Part shown: piece by piece, positions 51,090 to 59,838 of the stretch
Numbering within the stretch: position 1 is the stretch's first letter
Layout of the letters: every line of letters starts with the position of its first letter
DNA from: Fluviirhizobium alvei
Lineage (GTDB): Bacteria > Pseudomonadota > Alphaproteobacteria > Rhizobiales > Rhizobiaceae
NCBI RefSeq assembly: GCF_030551875.1
Contig: NZ_JAUOZU010000010.1
Span: 124,001-188,000 of the forward strand
Direction of reading: 5' to 3'
Length of the DNA: 64,000 nt
The notes under the pieces: generated by a model
Databases searched by the model: none
The model's input: the letters and a program-made list of their open reading frames with translations, nothing else
Told to the model about the DNA's origin: nothing
Translations under genes and position numbers: made by a program

Positions 51090-51790
51090 CACTCACCCTT
51101 GTTCGTTTCACGAAGCGCCTTGAGCGACACTTTCTGGGAGCCATCCGAATTGAAGTTGGCCGGATCGAGCCAGGCTTCGAAAGCGGCCTTGATCGCCGGC
51201 CATTCGTCATCGATCATGGCATACCAGGCGGTATCGCGATTGGCGCCGCGCGAAATCATGTGCTTGCGGAAAACGCCTTCGAACGAAAAGCCGAGGCGGT
51301 CGGCGGCGACCTTGCTGGGCGCATTCTCGTTATGGCACTTCCATTCATAACGACGATAGCCGAGATCTTCGAAAACATGGCGCGCCATGAGATAGTGGAC
51401 TTCGGTCGATAGCGGCGAACGGGCCATGGCCGGGCCATGGGCCACACCACCCACCTCGACGACACCGTTGGCCGGATCGGCCCGCATGTAGTTTGCCATT
51501 CCAACGATTTCGCCGCTCTTGCGGTCGCGGAACACTTCGGTCAGCCATCCGCCCTTGGTCTGCACCGTATCGAGCCAATCGGCAAATTCGGTGGAGTTGG
51601 CGAAATCCGGAGCCGCAAAATAGGCAAGAAGCGCATTGGTGCCTTCTGCGCCGAGTGCCTTCCACAGGCTTTCCGCATGGCTGGCACGATCGTAAGGCTC
51701 AAGCGACACATAGCGCCCCTCCAGTGCAACCGGTTGCGGAGCAGGACGGGGTTTCCAGTTTTTCAAGTCTTCGGCCATGGCACGCTTCAT
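51089..51790 (-). CDS. GNAT-family N-acetyltransferase (RimJ/RimL-like)
   Basis: A 233-residue acetyltransferase with the RimJ/RimL-type layout: VALEGRYVSLEPYD at the N-terminus, GEIVGMANYM, the acetyl-CoA region STEVHYLMARHVFEDLGYRR, and KCHNENAPSKVAADRLGFSFEGVFR. The substrate could be an amine or a protein N-terminus. No clear ribosome site distinguishes the first ATG (51790) from one four codons later. Coupled to the small membrane protein gene. Confidence 0.85.
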   Translation of the reverse strand: MKRAMAEDLKNWKPRPAPQPVALEGRYVSLEPYDRASHAESLWKALGAEGTNALLAYFAAPDFANSTEFADWLDTVQTKGGWLTEVFRDRKSGEIVGMANYMRADPANGVVEVGGVAHGPAMARSPLSTEVHYLMARHVFEDLGYRRYEWKCHNENAPSKVAADRLGFSFEGVFRKHMISRGANRDTAWYAMIDDEWPAIKAAFEAWLDPANFNSDGSQKVSLKALRETNKGE

Positions 51791-51852
51791 TAGTTTCGGC
51801 CGGCGCCTTGTTCGTCGCCGACCGGTTCGACATCTTGTTTCGAACTGTCTTA

Positions 51853-52566
51853 TCAGACGGCCTTGGCGCTGGCCACCGTCGTTTCGATATGATCGACGAG
51901 CGCATCGGCGAGACCGAGCCGACCGGCGAGAAGGTCGAGATAGCCACGCTCGGCACGGGTATCGGGATCGATCGCAATACGGGAAGCGGTGAAGAGCTCC
52001 ACCTTCTGGCTCTCCGTCACAGCCGCACCGACGATCGCATCAAGATCGACCGGATTGGAGAGTTCGGCGGCGAGAAAGGCTTCCGCATCGGCACCCAGCC
52101 CCGCAAGTTTCACCTTGCCGAGGATCGCTTCGCGTTCGGCATCGTCGATATGACCGTCGGCGCGGGCGGCAGCAATCATGGCGCGGACGAGCGTGACGGC
52201 GAAATCGCCATTGTTTGCTTCATCCTCGACACCGAAACCGCTACCCGAGGGAGCAGGCAGGAGTTCGGGACCATTGCCCGCCGGAGCAGCCGGATCGACA
52301 GGCTGAGGCGCCTGGCCGGCCTGCCAGTTCTTGTAGGCCTGATAGCCGAGGCCAGCGATCGCGGCTAGGCCACCAAGCTTGAGCGCCGAGCCGGTGAGCT
52401 GACGACCCGTACCGGTACCCAGCAACACGGCGGCAATGGCTCCTGCCGCCAACGGATTGTCCTTCGCCAGTTGTCCGACTTGGCTGGCACGATCCTTCAC
52501 CGTTCCGCCAGCACCGGGCACTTGCGAACCAAGGAATTGATCCAGCAGCTTCTTCGCGTCGAACAT
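51853..52566 (-). CDS. DUF533 / TerB-like protein
   Basis: A 237-residue protein: an N-terminal amphipathic start (MFDAKKLLDQFLG), a glycine-rich hydrophobic stretch (NPLAAGAIAAVLLGTGTG, ALKLGGLAAIAGLGYQAY) that may contact the membrane, a Pro/Ala linker, then a TerB-like helical domain (VTLVRAMIAAARADGHIDDA onward, acidic residues suited to metal binding). This is the DUF533 family; function unknown. Confidence 0.82.
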   Translation of the reverse strand: MFDAKKLLDQFLGSQVPGAGGTVKDRASQVGQLAKDNPLAAGAIAAVLLGTGTGRQLTGSALKLGGLAAIAGLGYQAYKNWQAGQAPQPVDPAAPAGNGPELLPAPSGSGFGVEDEANNGDFAVTLVRAMIAAARADGHIDDAEREAILGKVKLAGLGADAEAFLAAELSNPVDLDAIVGAAVTESQKVELFTASRIAIDPDTRAERGYLDLLAGRLGLADALVDHIETTVASAKAV

Positions 52567-52676
52567 CAGGGCCTCCTTCGGGCAAGTCTAGGGTTCGCCC
52601 AGAAGATAGGAACAATGCGACAATATTACAAAGGGGCGATGTTCGGATTACAGAACATCTTTGCAGCTTCGATTTC

Positions 52677-53315
52677 TCAGCCCAGCAACTCGCAGGCTTC
52701 GCGCGCAAGCTTTGTAATGCCGTCCCAGTTGCCCTCTGTTACCATTGCCTTCGGCGCAACCCAGGAACCGCCGACACAGATGACATTCGGCAGCGACAGG
52801 TAGTCCTTGGCATTCTTGAGCGAGATGCCGCCGGTCGGGCAGAACTGGATGCCGGAGAGCGGCGACGACAGGGCCGAAAGATAGGGCGCGCCACCGGCCT
52901 GTTCGGCGGGAAAGAATTTCATGACCGAATAGCCACGATCACGCACGGTCATCACCTCGGTGGCCGTCGCAGTGCCCGGCAACAGGGGCACATCGCTCTG
53001 GTCGGCCGCATCGAGGACCGAAGTTCCAGCACCGGGCGAGACGATGAAGCGGGAGCCCGCCTTCACGGCAAGATCCCATTGGCGACCATCGAGAACCGTG
53101 CCGGCACCGGCAACAGCACCTTCGACTTCATCGGCAACTGCCTTGATCGCATCGAGCGCGGCCGGCGTGCGCAACGTGATTTCGATGGCTTTCAGGCCGC
53201 CGGCCACCAGGGCGCGCGCCAGCGGGACCGCTGACTTTGCATCGTCGATGATGATGACGGGCACCACGGGCTGAAGCTTGAGCGTTGCCAGGAGATTGTC
53301 GGTCTTGCTGGTCAT
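52677..53315 (-). CDS. eda: KDPG/KHG aldolase Eda
   Basis: A 212-residue class I aldolase cleaving 2-keto-3-deoxy-6-phosphogluconate to pyruvate and glyceraldehyde-3-phosphate (Entner-Doudoroff pathway). The catalytic Glu is in AIEITLRTP and the Schiff-base Lys in SVMKFFPAE; GGISLKNAKDYLSLPNVICV follows near the C-terminus. Monocistronic as far as visible, and divergent from the WYL regulator. An AACCGATTGA element lies in its promoter gap. Confidence 0.95.
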   Translation of the reverse strand: MTSKTDNLLATLKLQPVVPVIIIDDAKSAVPLARALVAGGLKAIEITLRTPAALDAIKAVADEVEGAVAGAGTVLDGRQWDLAVKAGSRFIVSPGAGTSVLDAADQSDVPLLPGTATATEVMTVRDRGYSVMKFFPAEQAGGAPYLSALSSPLSGIQFCPTGGISLKNAKDYLSLPNVICVGGSWVAPKAMVTEGNWDGITKLAREACELLG

Positions 53316-53356
53316 TGCGATCTCCGAGATTGGATGGCGCTCCCGGCGCCTTCGAA

Positions 53357-53374
53357 TTTAAACCGATTGAATTC
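53357..53374. promoter_or_regulatory. LacI-type palindrome-like element upstream of eda
   Basis: On the minus strand this reads GAATTCAATCGGTTTAAA, close to the TTTCAATCGATTATAA element before the GH1 gene and the AATCGATT palindrome in the glg promoter. It lies 42-59 bases upstream of eda, in the gap shared with the WYL regulator. Confidence 0.4.
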
Positions 53375-53467
53375 AGAGTCATAAATCCATTGACCACTCT
53401 TGTCGAGACAGAAACACCATTTCCTTTGCTGACAGTTTTTGGCAGGATGGCGTGCAAAGGATCGGAC

Positions 53468-54184
53468 ATGTCCCGCAGCAGTCGTCTTCTTGATCTGGTG
53501 CAGATCCTGCGCCGTCACCGTTACCCCGTTTCCGGCGCCTCGCTTGCCGGCGATCTCGGCGTGAGCCTGCGTACGCTTTATCGCGACATCGCCACGTTGC
53601 AGGCCCAGGGAGCCGATATCGAAGGCGAGCCCGGGCTGGGCTACATTCTCAAGCCCGGCTTCCTGCTGCCACCGTTGATGTTCACCGAAGACGAACTCGA
53701 AGCTCTGGCACTGGGCGCCCGTTGGGTGGCCAGTCGTGCCGATAGCGGTTTGGCATCGGCTGCCAGCCACGCTTTGGCAAAAATCGCCGATGTTGTCCCG
53801 GAGGATCTCAAGAGCCGGCTCGACGCGACCAGCCTGCTCGTCGGCTCGACGGCCGGCCAGGTGCCCGACAAGGTGGACCTCGCCGAAATAAGGCGGGCGA
53901 TCCGCCTCGAACGGATTGTCGACATCGCCTATGCGGATGGGGCCGGCAACCTGACGGAGCGCCGGATCTGGCCCGTTGCGCTTGGCTATTTCGACAAGCT
54001 CCGCATGGTCGTTGCCTGGTGCGAATTGCGGAACGATTTTCGCCATTTCCGCACCGACCGGATCAGCGCCATCAAAAGCGAGGACAAGCGCTATCCTCGC
54101 CGCAAGACCGTGCTTCTCAAGGAATGGAAGCGCTCCTCGGGCATTCCGGATGCGGCATTCAAAACCAATGCTGACAAAAACTGA
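53468..54184 (+). CDS. HTH/WYL-domain (YafY-like) transcriptional regulator
   Basis: A 238-residue regulator with an N-terminal HTH_11 ([20 protein letters not shown]) and a C-terminal WYL domain from about 135, in which the W-Y-L position reads RMV ([18 protein letters not shown]); such replacements occur in the YafY branch. The ATG at 53468 has AAAGGA 7 bases upstream; the frame is open back to 53285 but lacks domain similarity. It lies 60 bases upstream of the VOC-EVE pair and may control it. Confidence 0.87.
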   Translation: MSRSSRLLDLVQILRRHRYPVSGASLAGDLGVSLRTLYRDIATLQAQGADIEGEPGLGYILKPGFLLPPLMFTEDELEALALGARWVASRADSGLASAASHALAKIADVVPEDLKSRLDATSLLVGSTAGQVPDKVDLAEIRRAIRLERIVDIAYADGAGNLTERRIWPVALGYFDKLRMVVAWCELRNDFRHFRTDRISAIKSEDKRYPRRKTVLLKEWKRSSGIPDAAFKTNADKN

Positions 54185-54244
54185 CAGCATGTGTCGATAG
54201 ATCCTTGCTTGCCGGCACAAGGACCGGCGCGAAAGGATACGACC

Positions 54245-54613
54245 ATGACCCCCAATTTCAATTTGCTCTATGTTGCCGATGTGGAGCGCTCAAGCCAGTT
54301 CTACAACCAGCTGTTCGGCGCCAATCCTGTCGAACAGTCCCCGGGATTTGCTCTTTATGTTCTGCCCGGCGGCCTGAAATTCGGGCTCTGGAAGAAGGAC
54401 AATGTCGAACCCGCAGCCACACCTGCCGGCGGCTTCGAGCTCGGGCTGCCCGTACAATCCGATGCCGAAGTGGATCGCATCGCCGGCGAATGGCAGGATC
54501 GCGGCATTGCCATCCTGCAGGTGCCCACGACGATGGATTTCGGCCGGACCTTCACCGCCGCGGATCCCGATGGCCACCGCCTGCGCGTCTTCAGCCCGGC
54601 GAACCAGCCATGA
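54245..54613 (+). CDS. VOC-family (glyoxalase-like) protein
   Basis: A 122-residue vicinal-oxygen-chelate fold protein made of two beta-alpha-beta-beta-beta units: [20 protein letters not shown], then [12 protein letters not shown], and [17 protein letters not shown]. Members include glyoxalases, fosfomycin-type thiol transferases and antibiotic-binding proteins; the specific activity is not evident. AAAGGA precedes the ATG. It overlaps the EVE gene by four bases. Confidence 0.87.
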   Translation: MTPNFNLLYVADVERSSQFYNQLFGANPVEQSPGFALYVLPGGLKFGLWKKDNVEPAATPAGGFELGLPVQSDAEVDRIAGEWQDRGIAILQVPTTMDFGRTFTAADPDGHRLRVFSPANQP

Positions 54614-55029
54614 GCGCCTGGATCGGGGTCGCCTCGGCGGACCATGTTGCCCGCGGCAAGGCTGGTGGCTTCATGCAGGTTTGCCACGGCAAGGCGGCGC
54701 CTCTGAGGCGCATTCACGCTGGCGATCATGTGTTCTACTATTCCCCAACCCAGACGTTTGGCGGCAAGGACCGGGTGCAAGCCTTCACCGCCGCCGGTAT
54801 CGCCAGGGAGGGTGAACCCTATCGCTTCGACATGGGGGATGGTTTCATCCCCCACCGTCGCAATGTCGACTGGTTGCCGACACGCGATGTCCCCATCCGG
54901 CCCCTGCTCGACCGGCTCGAACTCACACGCGGGCAGGCTTCCTGGGGACAGGCTTTCCGCTACGGTCTCGTCCGGATCAGCGAGGCCGACGCCGACGCGA
55001 TCCTCAAGGCCATGGAACCGGTCATCTGA
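54610..55029 (+). CDS. EVE-domain protein
   Basis: A 139-residue single EVE (PUA-like) domain: [20 protein letters not shown], the pocket segment [18 protein letters not shown] and [20 protein letters not shown], with [19 protein letters not shown] at the end. EVE domains bind modified bases in DNA or RNA. The ATG overlaps the VOC stop (ATGA), so the two are co-translated. Next downstream is trhO, a tRNA-modification gene. Confidence 0.85.
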   Translation: MSAWIGVASADHVARGKAGGFMQVCHGKAAPLRRIHAGDHVFYYSPTQTFGGKDRVQAFTAAGIAREGEPYRFDMGDGFIPHRRNVDWLPTRDVPIRPLLDRLELTRGQASWGQAFRYGLVRISEADADAILKAMEPVI

Positions 55030-55101
55030 CTCCATGCAATGCGACCAAAAGCGCAGCGGTTTTCGTTGCGCTTTCCGGTCAAAGGCGCTATTTCCCCGGC
55101 C

Positions 55102-56043
55102 ATGAGCGCAGATCCGACCTCCCTTTCGACTTCACAAGCCGCGCCGTGGCACGTCGCGGCCCTCTATCATTTCGTTCCTTTTGCCCGCTTCCGCGAATTT
55201 CGCGAGCCCCTGCAGGCCTTCTGCGAAGCCAATGGCGTCGTCGGTTCGCTGCTTCTGGCACACGAGGGGATCAACGGAACCATTGCCGGCCCGCGCGAAG
55301 GGCTGGATAACGTGCTTGCCTATCTGCGCGCCCAGCCGGAACTTGAAGGCTTGCAGCACAAGGAAAGCCTGGCATCGAAGAAGCCTTTCCTGCGCATGAA
55401 GGTGAAGCTTAAGAAGGAAATCGTCACGATGGGGGTCGAGGATTGCGACCCGCTGAAAGTGGTCGGGACCTATGTCGATCCCAAGGACTGGAATGCGTTG
55501 ATCACCGATCCGGATACGATCCTGATCGATACCCGCAACGATTACGAGACCGCGATCGGCATCTTCAAGGGCGCCGTCGATCCCAATATCAAGACATTCC
55601 GTGAATTTCCGGCCTGGGTGCAGGAGAATAGCGGCCTGCACAACAAGCCGAAGATCGCCATGTATTGCACCGGCGGCATTCGCTGCGAAAAGGCCACGGC
55701 CTATATGAAGGACCAGGGCTTCGACGAGGTCTACCACCTCAAGGGCGGTATCCTGAAATATCTCGAGGACGTGCCGGAGGAGGAAAGCCTCTGGGAAGGC
55801 GCCTGTTTCGTTTTTGACGAGCGTGTTTCTGTGGAACATGGATTGCGCGAAGGCGGCCACCGCCTTTGCCGCGCCTGCCGCTATCCGCTGACCGCCGAAG
55901 ACCTGGTCTCGCCCGCCTACGAGGCCGGCGTTTCCTGTCCGCACTGCATCGAGGTGCATACGGACGAAGACCGCAAACGCTACCGTGACCGCGAAAAGCA
56001 GATCGCTCTCGCCAAGTCACGCGGCCAGTCCCATCTCGGCTAA
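55102..56043 (+). CDS. trhO: tRNA uridine(34) hydroxylase TrhO (rhodanese-like)
   Basis: A 313-residue UPF0176 protein (YceA type): an N-terminal ferredoxin-like domain ([15 protein letters not shown]), a rhodanese domain ([20 protein letters not shown]) with the catalytic-loop cysteine in [12 protein letters not shown], and a C-terminal Cys cluster ([14 protein letters not shown]) that may bind metal. The family makes 5-hydroxyuridine at tRNA position 34. I chose the ATG at 55102 at the start of the similarity; an upstream ATG adds 21 residues. It is 72 bases after the EVE gene. Confidence 0.93.
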   Translation: MSADPTSLSTSQAAPWHVAALYHFVPFARFREFREPLQAFCEANGVVGSLLLAHEGINGTIAGPREGLDNVLAYLRAQPELEGLQHKESLASKKPFLRMKVKLKKEIVTMGVEDCDPLKVVGTYVDPKDWNALITDPDTILIDTRNDYETAIGIFKGAVDPNIKTFREFPAWVQENSGLHNKPKIAMYCTGGIRCEKATAYMKDQGFDEVYHLKGGILKYLEDVPEEESLWEGACFVFDERVSVEHGLREGGHRLCRACRYPLTAEDLVSPAYEAGVSCPHCIEVHTDEDRKRYRDREKQIALAKSRGQSHLG

Positions 56044-56062
56044 GAGCCACAAAGGTAAGACC

Positions 56063-57244
56063 ATGTTTGAAAGCCTCACCCTCGCCCCGCCCGACAAGAT
56101 CCTCAGCCTGTCGGTGATGTATCGCAACGATCCCCGCGCCGAAAAGATGGATCTCGGCGTCGGCGTCTACAAGGACGCGACCGGCGCGACGACCATCATG
56201 AAGGCGGTCCGGGAAGCGGAAAAGCGCCTCTATGACGGCCAGACCACCAAGACCTATGTCGGCATGGGCGGCGACGATGGCTTCAACAAGGGCATGATCA
56301 GGCTGGTTTTCGCCGACAGCGTTTCGGCCGACCGTCTCTTCTCCTGCCAGACCGCTGGCGGCTCGGGCGCTTTGCGCACAATCGCCGAACTTCTCAAGAA
56401 GGCCCGCCCCGACACGACCGTCTGGCTGTCAGACCCGACCTGGGCCAACCATGCACCGATCGTGCATGCTGCCGGCCTCAAGACCGCCACCTATCCCTAT
56501 TTCGATGCCGCGACCGGATCTGTCCGGTTCGAAGCAATGATCGAAGGGCTGAAGAGCGCCAAGGCGGGCGACACCATTCTTCTGCATGGATGCTGCCACA
56601 ACCCGACCGGCGCCAACCTGACGCTGGACCAGTGGAAGATCGTGGCCGATCTGCTCGTCGAACGCGGCCTTTTCCCCTTTGTCGACCTCGCTTATCAGGG
56701 TTTCGGCGACGGGCTCGATGAAGACGCCGCGTCGGTGCGTCTCCTCGCCGGCATCGTCCCGGAAATGGCTGTGGCCTCCTCCTGCTCGAAGAACTTTGCC
56801 GTTTATCGCGATCGCGTCGGCGCTGTTCTGCTTCTGGGCAAGGATGCGGAAGCCACCAAGATCGCCGGCAGCCAGGCACTGTCGGTAACGCGCGTCCTCT
56901 ATTCGATGCCGCCGGACCATGGCGCTGCTGCCGTCCGGATCGTGCTCGAAGATCCGGCCCTTTACGAAGCCTGGAAGACGGAACTTGAGGAAATGCGCTC
57001 GCGCATGCTCAACCTGCGCAAGGGCTTTGCGGAAGCGCTGCGCCAGCAGTCCAACTCCAGCCGTTTCGACTTCATTGCCGATCACCGCGGCATGTTCTCG
57101 CGTCTCGGAATCACCGAGGCACAGGTCGATGCCCTGCGGGAAAAGTTCGGCATCTACATGGTCGGCGACAGCCGCTTCAATGTCGCCGGCCTGAAGGAAG
57201 ACAAACTCGAAGATCTGGCAAAGGCTGTTGTCAGCGTGCTCTGA
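56063..57244 (+). CDS. Aromatic/aspartate aminotransferase (class Ia)
   Basis: A 393-residue PLP-dependent aminotransferase of the AspC/TyrB type: MFESLTLAPPDKILSLSVMY start, DLGVGVYKDATGAT, HGCCHNPTGANLTLDQW, FVDLAYQGFGDGL, the PLP lysine in SSCSKNFAVYRDRVGA, and the carboxylate-binding arginine near the C-terminus in GDSRFNVAG. Aromatic amino acids are the likely preferred substrates. AAAGGT precedes the ATG. A strong terminator follows. Confidence 0.93.
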   Translation: MFESLTLAPPDKILSLSVMYRNDPRAEKMDLGVGVYKDATGATTIMKAVREAEKRLYDGQTTKTYVGMGGDDGFNKGMIRLVFADSVSADRLFSCQTAGGSGALRTIAELLKKARPDTTVWLSDPTWANHAPIVHAAGLKTATYPYFDAATGSVRFEAMIEGLKSAKAGDTILLHGCCHNPTGANLTLDQWKIVADLLVERGLFPFVDLAYQGFGDGLDEDAASVRLLAGIVPEMAVASSCSKNFAVYRDRVGAVLLLGKDAEATKIAGSQALSVTRVLYSMPPDHGAAAVRIVLEDPALYEAWKTELEEMRSRMLNLRKGFAEALRQQSNSSRFDFIADHRGMFSRLGITEAQVDALREKFGIYMVGDSRFNVAGLKEDKLEDLAKAVVSVL

Positions 57245-57270
57245 GGCAATCTGGCTGATAATTTTCTCAG

Positions 57271-57294
57271 AAGGCGGGTTTAGACCCGCCTTTT
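57271..57294 (+). terminator. Intrinsic terminator of the aminotransferase gene
   Basis: AAGGCGGGT pairs with ACCCGCCTT around TTAG (9-bp perfect stem, 4-base loop), with T residues directly after. It separates the aminotransferase unit from the marR promoter. Confidence 0.88.
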
Positions 57295-57312
57295 CTGTAT
57301 CCAACACATATT

Positions 57313-57345
57313 GACAACTAGTTGTCTATATGGCAACTAGTTGTC
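57313..57345. promoter_or_regulatory. Tandem CAACTAGTTG operators upstream of marR
   Basis: GACAACTAGTTGTC (57313-57326, perfect 14-bp palindrome) and GGCAACTAGTTGTC (57332-57345) are centred 19 bases apart. The first overlaps a TTGACA -35 element (57311-57316). CAACTAGT occurs again inside the first codons of the gene (57368-57375). This is the arrangement of an autoregulated MarR promoter. GGAGGA (57350-57355) is the Shine-Dalgarno site. Confidence 0.75.
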
Positions 57346-57361
57346 ATATGGAGGATGCATA

Positions 57362-57829
57362 ATGACACAACTAGTCAAGACGGAAATCCTAACCGAACTT
57401 TTGCTCACGGTATTCCGGATCAATGGAAAGCTGCTACAAGACGGCGATGTTCTGACAGCGCCCCTCGGGCTGACGAGTGCCCGTTGGCAGGTCTTGGGTG
57501 CTATCGCTCTTTCCGGTGCAGCCCAAACAGTGCCGGATATCGCAGGGAAGATGGGCATGACCCGTCAAGGCGCACAGAAACAGGTCGACCGGCTGCAGGC
57601 AAACGGTCTGCTCGCTTCCAGGCCGAACCCACGTCACAAGCGCTCACCGCTTTACGCGCTGACAGATGAAGGCACGCGCGCCTACTCGGCAATCAGCGAG
57701 CGCTACAGCAAATGGTCCGAAGCACTCTCAGATCCGCTCGAGCAGGAGTTGCTGGAAAAAGCGATGTATTGCCTGACCGCCATCGAAGCCCGTCTAGCAG
57801 ACGTGGACCCAACTGATCCGAAATCATAG
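57362..57829 (+). CDS. MarR-family transcriptional regulator
   Basis: A 155-residue winged-helix regulator: TSARWQVLGAIALSG, then the recognition helix in IAGKMGMTRQGAQKQVDRLQ and the wing RPNPRHKRSPLYALTDEG. The ATG at 57362 has GGAGGA 6 bases upstream. It should bind the tandem CAACTAGTTG palindromes in front of itself. Followed after 4 bases by a small membrane protein gene, presumably its only target in this operon. Confidence 0.9.
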   Translation: MTQLVKTEILTELLLTVFRINGKLLQDGDVLTAPLGLTSARWQVLGAIALSGAAQTVPDIAGKMGMTRQGAQKQVDRLQANGLLASRPNPRHKRSPLYALTDEGTRAYSAISERYSKWSEALSDPLEQELLEKAMYCLTAIEARLADVDPTDPKS

Positions 57830-57833
57830 GTGA

Positions 57834-58298
57834 ATGATGAAGCCCCTGATTCATGCAAGCGCTGGCAGCATTGCACTGGCGCTGGTGTCCTTATTCATGC
57901 TATCCACCGTAGCAAGCGAACTTTTACTGGACCATGCGGCGATTCTACTTGTGAAAACGACCATCATCTACACCATGCCATTATTGATCGTGACCATGGC
58001 CGTAACTGGTGGATCTGGTGCCAGCCTATACAAAGGTCGGACAGGCGGCATCACGGAAGCAAAGAAGAGTAGGATGAAGCTAATCGCCATCAACGGCGTC
58101 TGTGTCATGGTGCCGAGCGCTCTTGTGCTCTATTACTGGGCCACGCTTGAAAAATACGATTCCGGTTTCTACCTCTTGCAGGTCATCGAACTAATCGGCG
58201 GCATGACTCAATTTACGCTGCTTGGGCTCAACTTTCGCGACGGCCGGAAAATGACCGCCCGCCGACGTCAGCTAGCAAGAACGAACAAGGCTCAATGA
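57834..58298 (+). CDS. Small membrane protein co-transcribed with marR
   Basis: A 154-residue hypothetical protein with four hydrophobic segments (ASAGSIALALVSLFMLSTVA, TTIIYTMPLLIVTMAVTG, IAINGVCVMVPSALVLYYWA and LLQVIELIGGMTQFTLLGL) and a basic C-terminus, so probably a four-helix inner-membrane protein. I do not recognise a named family. Two abutting ATGs exist; the first starts 4 bases after the marR stop. Coupling to a MarR regulator suggests a stress-inducible membrane function (inference). Confidence 0.72.
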   Translation: MMKPLIHASAGSIALALVSLFMLSTVASELLLDHAAILLVKTTIIYTMPLLIVTMAVTGGSGASLYKGRTGGITEAKKSRMKLIAINGVCVMVPSALVLYYWATLEKYDSGFYLLQVIELIGGMTQFTLLGLNFRDGRKMTARRRQLARTNKAQ

Positions 58299-58335
58299 GA
58301 GCAAGCGAAAGTATCACACTCTGTTCTAGATCTAA

Positions 58336-59730
58336 TTACGAGACGGACACCTCACCGCGGGTTTCAGCAAAATTCCCCTTCGGGAATTCCTGCGCCAGTG
58401 CGGAATACCACTTTCCACTCTTCTTGACGGTGCGAACCTGGGTTTCGTAATCGACATGGACGAGGCCGAAGCGCATCTTGTAGCCCTCCGCCCACTCGAA
58501 ATTGTCCATCAGCGACCAGGCGAAATAGCCCCGGAACGGATAGCCCTCCGCAATCAGGTCGGCCGTGACACCCAGATGGTCAACGTAATAGTCGAGGCGA
58601 GGCTGGTCATCCACTTCGCCATCCGGACCGACCTCCATATTGTAGCAGGCGCCGTTTTCGGTGATGTAGCATTCCGGCAGGTCATAAGTCGCATAGAGAT
58701 CCTTGACCAGCAGGCTGAGGCCGGAGGAATCGATCTCCCAACCGATATCAGTCTTTTCCGAGTGAACCGGCGGGGCCTGGATATGGGCCGGATAGATGGC
58801 TTCCGGATCGGGATCGACGGTGACGCGCATCGGAGTATAATAGTTCAGGCCCCACCAGTCGATCTTCTGCGAGATGGTCTTCATGTCGCTATCGTCGATC
58901 TTCGGCATGATCGGGCCGAGCGCCTCCAGAAGCGGCGCGGGATATTCGCCCTTGAAAATCGGGCCAAAGAACAAGCCGTTGTGAAAATCCTTGGCGCGGA
59001 CCGCAGCCGCAAGATCGGCCTCGCTATCCGATGCCGGGATCACGGAATGGGCGTTGAAAACGATGCCGACCGGCAGCTTCGGCGCTTCCGAGCGGATCGC
59101 CTCCACCGCAAGTCCATGCGCCAGATTGGTGTAATGGGCGGCATGGAGCGTCGCTTCCATGTTGCGCTCGCCCGGGGCATGAATGCCGAGCAGATGCGAC
59201 AGGATGACTGAGCACCAGGGTTCGTTGAAAGTGGCGACCGCATCGAGCCGATCACCCAACCGGCGGATGACCGTCTGCGAATAACGCTGGAACGCAAGCG
59301 CCGTCGAGCGCGATGTCCAGCCGCCATCCCCCATCAGTGCCAGCGGCAGATCCCAGTGATAAAGCGTCGCGAAGGTCTTGATGCCACGCGCCTTGCATCC
59401 GTCGACCAGCCGGTCGTAGAAATCGAGGCCCTTTTCGTTGAGAGGGCCAATTCCATCCGGATAGATGCGCGGCCAGGCAATCGAGAAACGATAGGCTTCG
59501 ACACCCAGTTCCTTGATCAGGTCGAGATCCTGGTCCAGCCGGTTGTAGTGGTCGCAGGCAACATCGCCATTGTCACGATTTTGCACCCGGCCCGGCATGT
59601 TGGAAAAGGCATCCCAGATGGAAGCCTTGCGGCCATCGGCCTTGGTCGCGCCTTCGATCTGAAACGCGGCGGTAGCCACGCCGAAAACAAAATCGCCCGG
59701 AAAGCGGGCTGCGAGCTTCTTCGGATCCAT
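58336..59730 (-). CDS. GH1 beta-glucosidase
   Basis: A 464-residue glycoside hydrolase family 1 enzyme. The N-terminus FPGDFVFGVATAAFQIEGA is the family signature, the acid/base Glu is in ATFNEPWCS and the nucleophile Glu in CYITENGACYN; GYFAWSLMDNFEWAEGYKMR is the sugar-binding C-terminal block. No signal peptide, so it cleaves imported beta-glucosides in the cytoplasm. The ATG has GGGAGG 5 bases upstream. It lies downstream of a Gfo/Idh gene, separated by a hairpin and an AATCGATT operator-like site. Confidence 0.94.
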   Translation of the reverse strand: MDPKKLAARFPGDFVFGVATAAFQIEGATKADGRKASIWDAFSNMPGRVQNRDNGDVACDHYNRLDQDLDLIKELGVEAYRFSIAWPRIYPDGIGPLNEKGLDFYDRLVDGCKARGIKTFATLYHWDLPLALMGDGGWTSRSTALAFQRYSQTVIRRLGDRLDAVATFNEPWCSVILSHLLGIHAPGERNMEATLHAAHYTNLAHGLAVEAIRSEAPKLPVGIVFNAHSVIPASDSEADLAAAVRAKDFHNGLFFGPIFKGEYPAPLLEALGPIMPKIDDSDMKTISQKIDWWGLNYYTPMRVTVDPDPEAIYPAHIQAPPVHSEKTDIGWEIDSSGLSLLVKDLYATYDLPECYITENGACYNMEVGPDGEVDDQPRLDYYVDHLGVTADLIAEGYPFRGYFAWSLMDNFEWAEGYKMRFGLVHVDYETQVRTVKKSGKWYSALAQEFPKGNFAETRGEVSVS

Positions 59731-59772
59731 TCTGGCCTCCCGGTGCGTCTGCAAGGTTACAGATCGAATTTC

Positions 59773-59780
59773 AATCGATT
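59773..59780. promoter_or_regulatory. AATCGATT element upstream of the GH1 gene
   Basis: The palindromic core AATCGATT within AATTTCAATCGATTATAA lies 43-50 bases upstream of the glucosidase start. The 11-base string TCAATCGATTA is repeated exactly before the sugar epimerase-like gene. The CG-centred symmetric core is typical of LacI-family operators. Confidence 0.5.
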
Positions 59781-59789
59781 ATAATGAAA

Positions 59790-59814
59790 GAGCGGAGCAT
59801 TACTAGCTCCGCTC
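59790..59814 (-). terminator. Hairpin after the Gfo/Idh gene
   Basis: GAGCGGAGC pairs with GCTCCGCTC (9-bp stem, 7-base loop). On the minus strand it is followed by TTTCATTATA, a weak T tract. It lies 24 bases after the Gfo/Idh stop and upstream of the GH1 promoter element, so it probably insulates the two genes. Confidence 0.65.
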
Positions 59815-59838
59815 CCTTTCAATTGCAAGCCGCAGCTT

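Noticed and set aside
53468-56043. WYL and EVE genes as part of a phage-defence island
   Set aside because: No nuclease, methylase, helicase or toxin genes are present, and the flanks are housekeeping metabolism (eda, aminotransferase).
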